Program-made: the position numbers and the translations under genes
Source of the DNA: UBA5072 sp041737175
GTDB taxonomy: Bacteria > Bacteroidota > Bacteroidia > Bacteroidales > UBA10428
Length of the DNA stretch: 64,000 bases
Reading direction: 5' to 3'
NCBI GenBank assembly: GCA_041737175.1
Contig: JBGSSF010000003.1
Coordinates: 62,001 to 126,000 of the forward strand
Notes under the pieces: model-generated
Seen by the model: the letters and a program-made list of their open reading frames with translations, nothing else
What the model was told of the DNA's origin: nothing
Database searches by the model: none
Shown: one piece after another, positions 44,913 through 54,600 of the stretch
Layout: every line of letters starts with the position of its first letter
How positions within the stretch are numbered: the stretch's first letter is position 1

Positions 44913-47341
44913 AAGGTTACCTCCACTTGATGTTCTTTGTGATCATTAAAAACAGGCAATATGTTTCCTTTCACTTTTGTGCCATCCACTGTCATTTCAG
45001 ACACACCCCGGCTTTTAGCTCCGGGATTCCGGATTATTATCCGGTAGACTGCATTCCTGAATTTCCGGGTAACCTGAATCTCTTTCCAGGTTGCAGGAAT
45101 GCACGGATCAACGCACAGACCGTTAAACTCTGGCCGGATGCCCAAAATGTGCTGACTGGCAGCCACAAAGGTCCAGGCAGCCGCACCTGTTAGCCATGAG
45201 TTTTTGGCTTCTCCCGGCCTGAAGGCTTTCTTCCCGGCCACCATCTGGGCAAACACGTAAGGTTCTGTCTTGTGAAGCTCTCCTTTCTCCTCTGTGTGTG
45301 CCGGAGATATGCGTGTAAAGTAGTCGAATGCCCTGTCACCATTTCCGTTCATGGTTTCTGCAATGATCACCCAGGGATTGTTATGGCAGAACACGCCGGC
45401 ATTTTCCTTGTATCCCTGGGGATAGCTGGATATTTCACCATATTCAATGTAATACTTTGTAAACGCAGGGTAATTAAGCACGATACCATGTTCACAGGCC
45501 AGGTATTTATTCACTGATTCCAGTGTTTTTGAAGCACGGCCGTCATCGAGGCCCAAACCAGCCATAATACAAAAGCCCTGGGGTTCGATGAATATTTTGC
45601 TTTCTTCGCAGGTATGACTCCCAACCTTGTTCCCGAAGTAATCATAGGCCCTCAGGAACCAGTTTCCATCCCAACCGTGCTTATTCACGGCATCCACCAT
45701 GAAAGAAACCTGCTGTTCTGCATTGTCGGCATCCTGGATTTTGTTGATCAGCCGGCAAATATCTGCGTATTCCCTTCCATATTTAATGAACATACCGGCA
45801 ATAAAGACCGATTCAGCCACCCCCCCGCTTTTGTTTTCAGTGATCTGGAAAGATTCATCGGGATTGTTTGAAAAGCAGTTCAGGTTCAGACAGTCATTCC
45901 AGTCGGCCCGTCCGATCAACGGCAGGTCATGCGGACCCTTGTTATTCACAACATGGTAAAAGGATCGTTTCAGGTGCTCAAACAGACTCGCCTTGTTGTT
46001 TTCATTGTTGTCAAAAGGCACCGATTCCTCAAGAATGCTCAAATCACCGGTTTCCTTAATATAGGCGGCCACTGCAGCAATCAGCCAAAGGGGGTCATCG
46101 TTAAAATTTCCTCCGACATCACTGTTACCGCGTTTGGTAAGCGGCTGATACTGGTGATAGGCCCCGCCATCCTCAAATTGCGTGGAGGCAATGTCAATGA
46201 TCCTTTGCTTTGCCAGGTGCGGCATCATGTGCACAAAACCAAGCAGATCCTGGTTTGAATCGCGGAAACCCATACCCCGTCCTATACCCGATTCAAAATA
46301 GGATGCGCTTCTCGAAAAATAATAGGTAATGACGCACTGGTACTGATTCCAGGTATTCACCATGCGGTTGAATTTCTCGTCGGGTGTATCAGCCTGGTAA
46401 CCCATAAGAAGCGTATGCCATTTCTCCTTTACCTTCTGCAGCGCTGATTCGGCCTTTTGAGGCGTATCAAATTTCGCGATGATATTTCTGGCCGGGGTTT
46501 TATTAATGATCTGGTTTCCTGTGAACTTTTCCTTATCAGGCAGTTCAACATATCCAAGAAGGAAAACCAGTTGTTTTTGTTCCCCTGGTTTTAGGGATAC
46601 TTCGAGGTAATGCGAGGCAATGGGACTCCATCCGTGTGCTTCCGTATTGTATGCGGTTTGATTCACAACCGCGTTGGGAGCTTCCAGTCCGTTGTACAAA
46701 CCCAGGAATTTTTCCCTGTCAGTGTCAAATCCTTTTATAGCGCTATTTGCATGGTAAAATGCATAATGATTCCTGCGCTCCCTGAATTCTGTTTTATGAT
46801 ACAATGTGCTGCCGTCAATTTCGACCTGTCCGGTAGAAAAGTTACGCTGGAAATTCGTGGTGTCCTCCAAAGCGTTCCACAGGCACCATTCCACAAAAGA
46901 GTGAATTTTAAGGATTTTGTTTTTCCCGGAAAGATTCTCCAGTTTCATGAGCTGTACTTCAGCATGGGCATCATCAGGAACAAAACACGTGACTTCAGCC
47001 CTGACCTGGTTCTTCTCACCCAGAAAATGGGTGTACCCAAGGCCGTGCCTGCATTCATATTTATCGAGGACAGTTTTTACCGGTTTCCAGGAAGGCGACC
47101 AAAGAACATCTTCATCCCTGATATAGAAATACTTGCCGTTTGAATCGAGCGGAATGTTATTGTACCGGTATCGTGTTATACGCCGCAAACGGGCATCACG
47201 GTAAAAACTATAACCGCCTGAAGTATTGGAGATAATGGAAAAGAAATCTCCGTTTCCGAGATAGTTGATCCAGGGATATGGAGTTTGCGGAGTCGTAATC
47301 ACATACTCCTTGTTCTTATCATCGAAAAATCCGAATTTCAT
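44909..47341 (-). CDS. Cellobiose phosphorylase (GH94)
   Basis: An 810-residue cytosolic enzyme matching the cellobiose phosphorylase subgroup of GH94 from end to end. The start Met-Lys-Phe-Gly-Phe-Phe-Asp-Asp and the following Thr-Pro-Tyr-Pro-Trp-Ile-Asn-Tyr-Leu-Gly resemble clostridial cellobiose phosphorylases. The catalytic Asp lies in the Gly-Arg-Ala-Asp-Trp-Asn-Asp-Cys region. It converts cellobiose and phosphate to glucose-1-phosphate and glucose, saving one ATP. No signal peptide is present. It sits between the symporter gene (21 bases) and the GH9 gene (4-base overlap). A laminaribiose or other disaccharide specificity is less likely. Confidence 0.92.
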   Translation of the reverse strand: MKFGFFDDKNKEYVITTPQTPYPWINYLGNGDFFSIISNTSGGYSFYRDARLRRITRYRYNNIPLDSNGKYFYIRDEDVLWSPSWKPVKTVLDKYECRHGLGYTHFLGEKNQVRAEVTCFVPDDAHAEVQLMKLENLSGKNKILKIHSFVEWCLWNALEDTTNFQRNFSTGQVEIDGSTLYHKTEFRERRNHYAFYHANSAIKGFDTDREKFLGLYNGLEAPNAVVNQTAYNTEAHGWSPIASHYLEVSLKPGEQKQLVFLLGYVELPDKEKFTGNQIINKTPARNIIAKFDTPQKAESALQKVKEKWHTLLMGYQADTPDEKFNRMVNTWNQYQCVITYYFSRSASYFESGIGRGMGFRDSNQDLLGFVHMMPHLAKQRIIDIASTQFEDGGAYHQYQPLTKRGNSDVGGNFNDDPLWLIAAVAAYIKETGDLSILEESVPFDNNENNKASLFEHLKRSFYHVVNNKGPHDLPLIGRADWNDCLNLNCFSNNPDESFQITENKSGGVAESVFIAGMFIKYGREYADICRLINKIQDADNAEQQVSFMVDAVNKHGWDGNWFLRAYDYFGNKVGSHTCEESKIFIEPQGFCIMAGLGLDDGRASKTLESVNKYLACEHGIVLNYPAFTKYYIEYGEISSYPQGYKENAGVFCHNNPWVIIAETMNGNGDRAFDYFTRISPAHTEEKGELHKTEPYVFAQMVAGKKAFRPGEAKNSWLTGAAAWTFVAASQHILGIRPEFNGLCVDPCIPATWKEIQVTRKFRNAVYRIIIRNPGAKSRGVSEMTVDGTKVKGNILPVFNDHKEHQVEVTL

Positions 47342-47361
47342 GGTTTGATTTTTTTTTTAGG

Positions 47362-49236
47362 TTAGTCCTTGAGCTTATTCCACCAGTTGAACTTCAGTAT
47401 TACCGAAGTAACTGCAATGATTGATATGGCAATCACGAATGGTTTCCATTCGCGCAATATGAGGAATACCGGAAATGCAACCAGAGAGGTTTGCCATACA
47501 ATACCGATCACCACGTTAAACATATCTCTCTTAAAATCTTTGTTGCCTTCAAATGAAGGATCCTCCTGTATCATCATTTTATGGACCGGCTTCCAGAAAC
47601 CCCATGGTCTGACTGATTTATAGAATTTCTTCAGCGTTTCATTGTCTTCGGGTTTGGTGAGCAAGGTACCCACAATGCAACCGATAATGGAAATTCCGAA
47701 GATTATCGGGAAGGCATTCATATTGAAATTATTGGCGATCGGGAACTGACTGAGCGACGAATGGCTGAAAAAGGGCATGACAAGAGCCGCTGCCAAACCT
47801 GTAACCATCCCCCAGAAATACCCATAACCATTAAACCGCCACCAGTACCATTTCAGTACATTGGCAGCCGTGTAGCCGCCCCACAGGGCCGATGTGATCC
47901 AAAGAACAACATCGTTGATGGACGTTATCAGAAAGCCGATGGAAACGCCGACTATTACTACCGCCAAAGAAGCGACATAGCTTAACCTGACGTATTTCTT
48001 CTCACTGGCGTTGGGATTAATAAACCGCTTGTATATGTCGTTTACAATATAGGCCGGGGCTGCATTCACGGTCGCTGCAAAATTACTCATGAAAGCGGCC
48101 AGCAATCCGGCCATCAGGAAACCTAACAAACCAACCGGAACATACGTGGCCAGTACTTGTGGCAGGATACTCTCAAAATCAGGTTCGGTCAGTGACGCCG
48201 TATATAGCGTGTCAAAATGGACCAGGGCCAGTAAGGTGAGGCCAGCCACCATGAAGTAACGGGATGGATTCAGGACTACACTCACCAGTGAACTCATTTT
48301 GGCTGCCTCGCTCGGACTACGTGTTGATAAAACGCGTTGCATGTCATAGTTGGGAGCTGGACCGGCAGCGGAAAGGAAGATACCTTTAAACAGCATCATG
48401 ACAAAAAACAATCCGAACATTTCATACCCATCCTTGGCGACCCAGTCGCTGAATGCCGATAATTTCGTCGATGCCGTGCCGGACAGGTTGCTCCAGTCGA
48501 GCCCGAGATGCCAGCCGAACCAGATGTTTTTCCAGCCATCCGGGATCACGGCGTTAATGGCATCGGGAGAAATATTGGTGATGGCAATAATACCGATGGC
48601 GATTGCCGCTATGGTCAGGATTCCGTATTGTATTACCTCTGTGATGACCACACTGAACATACCGCCTTTCACAACATAAAACGTAGTAATGGCCATGAGG
48701 ATGAGGGCATAAAGGTTTTCATTGATCTGCGGATGTCTGGCAAGTGTTTCCACATTAGAGATAAGCGGAGGCAGAAAAGCCGTGGTAAATTTGCCGATAC
48801 CCTTGAAACCATAGGAGAGGAATCCGATAACACTAACCAGGGCAAAAATTACCACCACGATATGACTTAATCTGGCTCCCATGCCTGTGCCGAAACGTGT
48901 CTTGATCCATTCTGCACCTGTCATTACATTGGACCTTCTTAACCAGGCCGAAAGGTAAACCATCAGGAAGATCTGGTTAAAAACAGGCCATACCCAGGGG
49001 ATCCAGACGCTCTTCAATCCATACAGACAAAGCCAGTAAACCAGGAGCATGGTTCCGGCAATGTCAAACATTCCGGAAGCATTGGACACCCCGAGAAAAT
49101 ACCAGGGCAGGCTGTTGCCCCCGAGAAAATAGGATTTGATACTTAACGAGGCTCTTTTGGATACCCAGTATCCGATTACAATAGTTGCAATCAGATAAAG
49201 AATTATGATACCCAGGTCAATGTAATGTAGGTTCAT
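47362..49236 (-). CDS. Sodium:solute symporter (SSS family), probable cello-oligosaccharide importer
   Basis: A 624-residue membrane protein with 13-14 helices. It has the SSS core: Gly-Asn-Ser-Leu-Pro-Trp-Tyr-Phe in helix one, a sodium-site region with Ala-Gly-Leu-Leu-Ala-Ala-Phe-Met-Ser, and the helix following Asn-Ala-Ala-Pro-Ala-Tyr. It is longer than PutP and fits the SGLT-like group seen next to glycosidase genes in Bacteroidota. It is located between the regulator and GH94, so cellobiose or a cellodextrin is the likely cargo, by gene order only. Confidence 0.88.
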   Translation of the reverse strand: MNLHYIDLGIIILYLIATIVIGYWVSKRASLSIKSYFLGGNSLPWYFLGVSNASGMFDIAGTMLLVYWLCLYGLKSVWIPWVWPVFNQIFLMVYLSAWLRRSNVMTGAEWIKTRFGTGMGARLSHIVVVIFALVSVIGFLSYGFKGIGKFTTAFLPPLISNVETLARHPQINENLYALILMAITTFYVVKGGMFSVVITEVIQYGILTIAAIAIGIIAITNISPDAINAVIPDGWKNIWFGWHLGLDWSNLSGTASTKLSAFSDWVAKDGYEMFGLFFVMMLFKGIFLSAAGPAPNYDMQRVLSTRSPSEAAKMSSLVSVVLNPSRYFMVAGLTLLALVHFDTLYTASLTEPDFESILPQVLATYVPVGLLGFLMAGLLAAFMSNFAATVNAAPAYIVNDIYKRFINPNASEKKYVRLSYVASLAVVIVGVSIGFLITSINDVVLWITSALWGGYTAANVLKWYWWRFNGYGYFWGMVTGLAAALVMPFFSHSSLSQFPIANNFNMNAFPIIFGISIIGCIVGTLLTKPEDNETLKKFYKSVRPWGFWKPVHKMMIQEDPSFEGNKDFKRDMFNVVIGIVWQTSLVAFPVFLILREWKPFVIAISIIAVTSVILKFNWWNKLKD

Positions 49237-49270
49237 AGTAAGTGATTTTATTGGTTTATGGATACTAGTA

Positions 49271-50011
49271 TTATATTATAAAACCGTAATGTTCCTTGCG
49301 GGTTCTTTCATAGACGTCCCTGCTGAAAATATAAAGTTGAGCCGGCTTATGGCGAACAGCAGTCTGTTTCTCATCGAGCGGTATGACATATTTCATCATG
49401 GAGATTTTCTTCCTGAAATTCCGAAGATCGAATTTTGTATCCAGGATGGCTTCATACAGGTGCTGGACCTGGGTAAGTGTGAACTTTTCAGAAAGTAATT
49501 CAAAACCAATAGGTTCCTGTTTCAATTTCAGCTGCAACCGTTCCAGTGCTTTCAGAAGAATTTCGGCATGGTCAAAAGCCAGTTCGGGCAACTCGTTGAC
49601 AGGAAACCATTTGACATTACGCGACAGATGATTGGTTATCTCAACCGATGTGCAGTCGATCAGGGAATAATATCCAACGGTAATCACATGATTTGCAATA
49701 TTCAGGCCCAGACTATGGATCCAGAGCTGGTCCTTTTCTTTTAACAATCTGTCAGTACTGCCAAAGGTGTGAAATTGCTCCAGGTAAATATCATGTAAAC
49801 CGGTAAGGTCATTTAAAATTCTTACAGCCGCATCATCCGGGTTTTCTCCTTCCCGCACATGATTGCCGGTAAGGGTATAGTCGGAGAAAATGATGGAATG
49901 GTCGTGTTTATCTGTTAATGTTCTTTCTACAAGAAGTACATTAAGATCCTTTGAGTCAAATCCAAAAACTACACAATCAACAGAAAGATTAGGAATGATT
50001 TGCCCCGGCAT
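49271..50011 (-). CDS. Nudix-fold transcriptional regulator (NrtR/AraR-like)
   Basis: About 246 residues from the ATG at 50009-50011. A TTG six codons upstream is rejected because it lies in the operator-like palindrome. The N-terminal Nudix domain keeps the fold, but the catalytic box is degraded: where REUxEExGU is expected it reads Arg-Ile-Leu-Asn-Asp-Leu-Thr-Gly-Leu. It is therefore a ligand sensor rather than a hydrolase. The C-terminal winged helix (about 165-246) matches the NrtR/AraR type, including Asn-Phe-Arg-Lys-Lys-Ile. It is the first gene of the cellobiose operon, so a sugar-responsive repressor is likely. Confidence 0.85.
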   Translation of the reverse strand: MPGQIIPNLSVDCVVFGFDSKDLNVLLVERTLTDKHDHSIIFSDYTLTGNHVREGENPDDAAVRILNDLTGLHDIYLEQFHTFGSTDRLLKEKDQLWIHSLGLNIANHVITVGYYSLIDCTSVEITNHLSRNVKWFPVNELPELAFDHAEILLKALERLQLKLKQEPIGFELLSEKFTLTQVQHLYEAILDTKFDLRNFRKKISMMKYVIPLDEKQTAVRHKPAQLYIFSRDVYERTRKEHYGFII

Positions 50012-50014
50012 ACA

Positions 50015-50029
50015 TTGTATTTTATACAA
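50015..50029. promoter_or_regulatory. Operator-like palindrome TTGTATTTTATACAA before the Nudix regulator
   Basis: Perfect 6-bp arms TTGTAT and ATACAA flank a TTT centre. The site ends three bases before the regulator's ATG, which suits autoregulation of the operon. No second perfect copy was found upstream of the symporter, where ATACTAGTAT at 49262-49271 is a different palindrome. Confidence 0.55.
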
Positions 50030-50134
50030 TAAGTACTTTTCGGAAAGCTAATTTAGGAAAAAAAACAATAGGTTCTCACCCAGGTTGGAAATTTATTTGC
50101 TTTTATGGGGTTGTATTAAAAGATTGTTGCAAAA

Positions 50135-50183
50135 GCGTAGTTGCAAACTACGCCATGCGCAAGGGCAGCCACACGGGGCTGCC
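50135..50183. other. Two consecutive hairpins downstream of the symporter gene
   Basis: The first hairpin has arms GCGTAGTT and AACTACGC (50135-50153) with a 3-base loop. The second has GGCAGCC and GGCTGCC (50164-50183) with a 6-base loop. They lie between the Nudix regulator promoter and the 3' end of the dicarboxylate symporter gene. They could be a bidirectional terminator or a small palindromic repeat; no long T-run follows either. Confidence 0.6.
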
Positions 50184-50200
50184 GCTGCTGCTGCTTCTTC

Positions 50201-50247
50201 TCCCTACTCCCTACTCCCTACTCCTAACTCCCCACTCTCCCCCAACT
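50201..50247. repeat. 7-nt tandem repeat (TCCCTAC) invading the 3' end of the symporter gene
   Basis: Three exact TCCCTAC units (50201-50221) are followed by the degenerate units TCCTAAC and TCCCCAC and further C-rich copies. On the minus strand the repeat encodes the last residues of the dicarboxylate symporter, and its stop codon lies inside a unit. Confidence 0.85.
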
Positions 50248-51583
50248 CCCCCTCCCATCGCGCTATCACTGCCGTGGCCAGGCAATTGCCTATTACGTTT
50301 ACGGAGGTACGCGCCATATCCATGAGTTCATCAATACCCAGAATGATATATACCGGCCAAGCCGGCAATCCGAAATTGGCAGCGGTAGCCAGCAATATCA
50401 CCATTGAGGCTCTTGGCACACCGGCAACACCCTTGCTGGTAAGCATCAAGGTGAACACGATCAGCAACTGCCGGTCGAATGACAGATGAATACCCGCAAC
50501 CTGGGCAACGAACAAGGTCGCCAGCGAAAGATAAAGGGTTGTTCCATCGAGGTTGAAACTATAGCCGGTAGGCATGACAAAGGCTACAATTTTTCTTGGA
50601 ACGCCAAATTCTTCCATTCTTTCCATGGCAACAGGCAATGCCGATTCCGAACTTGTGGTTGCAAAAGCAATGGATACAGGTTCTGAAATCGCATGGATGA
50701 ATTTTTTTATGGAGATCTTGAAAAGCAAAGCTACGGGAAGAAGAACCACCAGAAGAAAAACGATCAGTGAAACATACAAAGTCGCGAGAAGTTTGAAAAG
50801 GTTGAAAAGGATATCCAGGCCCATATGGCCAATACTGTATGCAATTGCTGCAAAAACGGCAAATGGCGCAAAATACATTACGAGTTGCGTGAATTTAAAC
50901 ATAGCTTCTGCAAGGGCCTCTGTAAACCGGATCATTGGACTTTTAAACCTGTCCTTAATCATGGCCACCGCAATACCGAAAAGAATGCTGAATATCACAA
51001 TCTGCAGTACCTGTCCCTCATAAATGGATTTAGCAATGTTTTCGGGGAATACATGCAGGAGGATGTCACTACCGGACTGTACAGCCAGGTTTTGGATGTT
51101 TTCGGCCACGATACCTTCCGGTTGCTCTACCCCTGCACCCGCACGGCTGATATTAATCGCGAATAATCCAATGAACAAAGCAAGGGTCGAAACAATTTCG
51201 AAGTAAACCAGTGATTTCCATCCCATTCTTCCAACCTGCCTGAGATTGGAATGGCCGGCAATCCCCACCACGATGGTAGCAAACAGCAGGGGCGCAATAA
51301 TGGTTTTAATCAGGCGAAGAAAGATCTGGCTGATGACCTGAAGATGAAAAGCCACCCCGGGCAGATCATATCCAAACTCAGCGCCGATAATCATGCTGAT
51401 AAGTATCCAGGTTGTAAGGGATTTGCGGACAATGGCATAACCGATAAGTGAGAGAATTACCAGCCATCGGCTGATCATAAGGATAACGGGAGATAATCCC
51501 AGCAAGGTGAAATGATTGATAACGGCTAGTAAAGATGCCAGGAAAAGCGTAACAAGAAGTGATATCCTGATGCCGGAATTCAT
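50204..51583 (-). CDS. Dicarboxylate/amino acid:cation symporter (DAACS family)
   Basis: A 459-residue transporter of the DctA/GltP family. The re-entrant loop motif Thr-Thr-Ser-Ser-Glu-Ser-Ala-Leu-Pro, the substrate region Asn-Leu-Asp-Gly-Thr and the final helix with Asp-Met-Ala-Arg-Thr-Ser-Val-Asn-Val all fit. It imports dicarboxylates or acidic amino acids with sodium or protons. The last 14 or so residues, Gly-Glu-Ser-Gly-Glu-Leu-Gly-type, are encoded by the adjacent 7-nt repeat and are not part of the family core; they are probably an accidental extension. It is divergent from the helicase-nuclease gene. Confidence 0.9.
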   Translation of the reverse strand: MNSGIRISLLVTLFLASLLAVINHFTLLGLSPVILMISRWLVILSLIGYAIVRKSLTTWILISMIIGAEFGYDLPGVAFHLQVISQIFLRLIKTIIAPLLFATIVVGIAGHSNLRQVGRMGWKSLVYFEIVSTLALFIGLFAINISRAGAGVEQPEGIVAENIQNLAVQSGSDILLHVFPENIAKSIYEGQVLQIVIFSILFGIAVAMIKDRFKSPMIRFTEALAEAMFKFTQLVMYFAPFAVFAAIAYSIGHMGLDILFNLFKLLATLYVSLIVFLLVVLLPVALLFKISIKKFIHAISEPVSIAFATTSSESALPVAMERMEEFGVPRKIVAFVMPTGYSFNLDGTTLYLSLATLFVAQVAGIHLSFDRQLLIVFTLMLTSKGVAGVPRASMVILLATAANFGLPAWPVYIILGIDELMDMARTSVNVIGNCLATAVIARWEGELGESGELGVGSRE

Positions 51584-51641
51584 GTGAAGGCCTACTTGTT
51601 AATGAATAGCTTTTACAAACATAGATAAATCAATTTAAAAA

Positions 51642-54600
51642 TTGGTAATTTCCCCAACCAATAAAACTGCATTGGCTATTCTTAAAATCATCCGGGCATC
51701 AGCTGGTTCGGGCAAAACATTCAGTCTTACCCACGAGTATCTCAGATTGTTGTTTGCCGAACGGGATAATTTCATGCATATTCTGGCCGTGACTTTCACC
51801 AACAAGGCTACGGAAGAAATGAAAAGCCGTATTATCCTGGAGCTTTACATGCTTTCAACCGGTAAACCTTCCCAACAGCTGAACGGCCTGGTTCATTCCA
51901 CAAAACTTTCTGAAAAACAAATTCGTGAAAAGGCTAAGGTGATCCTGAAAAGATTGCTTCACAATTATTCACGTTTTTCAGTAAGCACCATCGATTCATT
52001 TTTCCAGCGGATTATCAGGGGATTTACCCGGGAGCTGGGAATACAGAACGGATATGCCATTGAACTGGACACGGACATCCTGCTGACCGAGATCATCAAC
52101 AGGCTCCTGCTCCGGGCTGAGACAGACAACTCACTTTTATCCTGGCTTACAAAATATGCTGAATCGCTTATAGAAAAGGGGGAAAGCTGGAACCTGAAAA
52201 ACGGAGTACGAACACTGGGCTCGGAAATTTTCAGGGAGGAATTCAGATCAATGGAAGAAGAAGCCATTCAGCTTTTCTCGGACCGTGATCTCCTAAAGAA
52301 ATACCAGGCGGAATTGTATGCCCTGGTCAACAGAATCGGAAGCAATTACCGCAATCATGGCATACGTGCCAGAACCATACTGAATGCCTCAGGATTGTCC
52401 GAAGAAGACTTCAGCGGTAAAGCCAGGGGTCCTGCAGGTTTCCTTTTAAAACTCGAAACCGGTGAATTTAAATCGCCTACATTTACAGCCATTAGCGCTG
52501 TAGCGGGCCCCGAGAAATGGTATACTGCAGGTTCATCACTCAAGTCGCGCATCGCGGATGTTGCCAACAGTGATCTTATCCCTTTGATGAAGGAGGTCAT
52601 CAGCTACTATGAGAAGAACAGCAGGGTTTTTTTTACAGCCAGGCTTATCCTTAAAAACCTGTATGCACTGGGTATTTTGACCGACCTCTCAGAGTTGGCT
52701 GTTGCATGGTGCAATGAGAACAATACCTTTCTGCTATCGCAAGCGCCAGTGTTCCTAAACAGGATTATTGCCGGAAATGATACTCCCTTCATTTATGAGA
52801 AGACAGGATACTGGTACCACCATTTTATGATTGATGAATTTCAGGATACTTCCTTCCTCCAATGGCTCAATTTTAAGCCACTGATAAGCAACAGCCTGTC
52901 CCAGGATTATGATAATCTTACAGTCGGTGATGTGAAACAGTCCATATATCGCTGGCGGAACAGCAACTGGGAAATTCTTCAAAATCATATCATCACGGAT
53001 TTTCCGCCAGGGATCACACGCGCCGTGACCCATCAAATCAACTGGCGGTCAAAACCTGAGATCATTGGGTTTAATAACCGGTTTTTCAGATCGGCCTCAG
53101 AAATCCTTCAACAACAATATGATCAGGCCAGGCAAGAGGGACACTATGTTTCGGACCAGACTGACGAATCTGTAATTGCCGGGCTTTACGGTGATATTGA
53201 TCAGAAACCCATTGACAGCAGCAGTTCCGGAGGTTTTGTGCAGGTCAGCTTTTTAGATGCTGATGATGAGCTCGATTTTCCTGACATGGTGCAAAAACAG
53301 CTTGTAAACATGCTTCGCGAGCTGCAGGACAAAGGCTATCATTTAAGTGATATCGCCCTTTTGACCCGAAAAAACAGTGAGGCAAAACAGCTTGCCGATT
53401 TTTTGATGAAACATGCTCATGATAATCCCGATCCGGCATACCGGTTTGATGTGATATCGGATGAAGCGTTGAGATTGGGGAGCTCAACCCTCGTGACATT
53501 CATGATTTCCCTGCTGCAATATTGTATCGATCCAACCGACAGGACCAATGTCTTCCTGCACCAGTGGATTTTCAAAACCTACATATCGCCGGGTGAGAGT
53601 ATGGAGCAACCGAATTACAGTCAATTCCTTGAAAAACTGGTTAGCTATTCTCTATCCGAGATCACAGAGCGGATGATTGCCTTCTTTGGTCTGGAAAGGT
53701 TTAAAGGTGAAAGTGTCTATTTGCAGGCCTTTCGCGATATGATCCTGGAATATTCCGGAAAAAGCAATGGTGATATTTCCCGTTTCCTGGAATACTGGGA
53801 AGATAAGGGAAAGGAAAAATCAGTCTCTGCTCCTTCCAATCAGGATGCATTGAGAATCATTACCATCCATAAATCCAAGGGACTTGAATTCAAAATCGTG
53901 ATCATTCCATTCTGCACATGGGAGCTGAATTCATACAGGGATATTTTCTTATGGTGCAAACCGCAGGAAAAACCGTTCAACCAGATTGACCTGCTTCCAC
54001 TTAATTTTTCAGCGCAACTGAAGGATACCCTTTTCACAGCTGATTATTTCAGAGAATACCAGCACCAGCTCATCGATAACCTGAATTTGCTGTATGTGTC
54101 ATTTACGCGAGCCCGGGAAGGACTGTTTGTGATATGCAAATCAGGTGATAATGGCCATCTGAGAACCGTATCTGATCTTGCCCGCCGGGTTTTGGGCAGG
54201 ACAGGTTTTTCAGCGGGAACCCTGGTTTCAACGGCGCGCCTGGATGCTCCTAAAGTACAGGCAGAGAAAGATTTTCAACCCGTTTCAATCCGGATTGCAA
54301 ATAACCGGATTAAAATAGCCTTCCAGGGTAAATTAAGCATTGATCCGAATCTGGATAAGCCCGCACGGCCTCTCCATGAAGGAAAGATCCTCCATGATAT
54401 TTTCACGCGGATTCAAAATGCAGGTGATGTCCGGCCTGCTGTTGACCGCTTGTTGCTGCAGGGTCATATTTCCCGGTCGGAGCGCGACAAATACATTCAA
54501 CTTATCGAACAGGCTATCAGCAACCCGGATGTGTCCATGTGGTTTTCAGATGACTGGAAGACACTGAATGAGGCAGAAATAGTCCTTCCCGGTGGAGACC

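Noticed and set aside
46610..47143. 177-residue open frame on the plus strand inside the cellobiose phosphorylase gene
   Set aside because: It is antisense to a well-conserved GH94 region, with no signal or domain.
49271..50011. Nucleotide-hydrolysing Nudix enzyme
   Set aside because: The catalytic Glu residues of the Nudix box are not in place, and a winged-helix domain follows.
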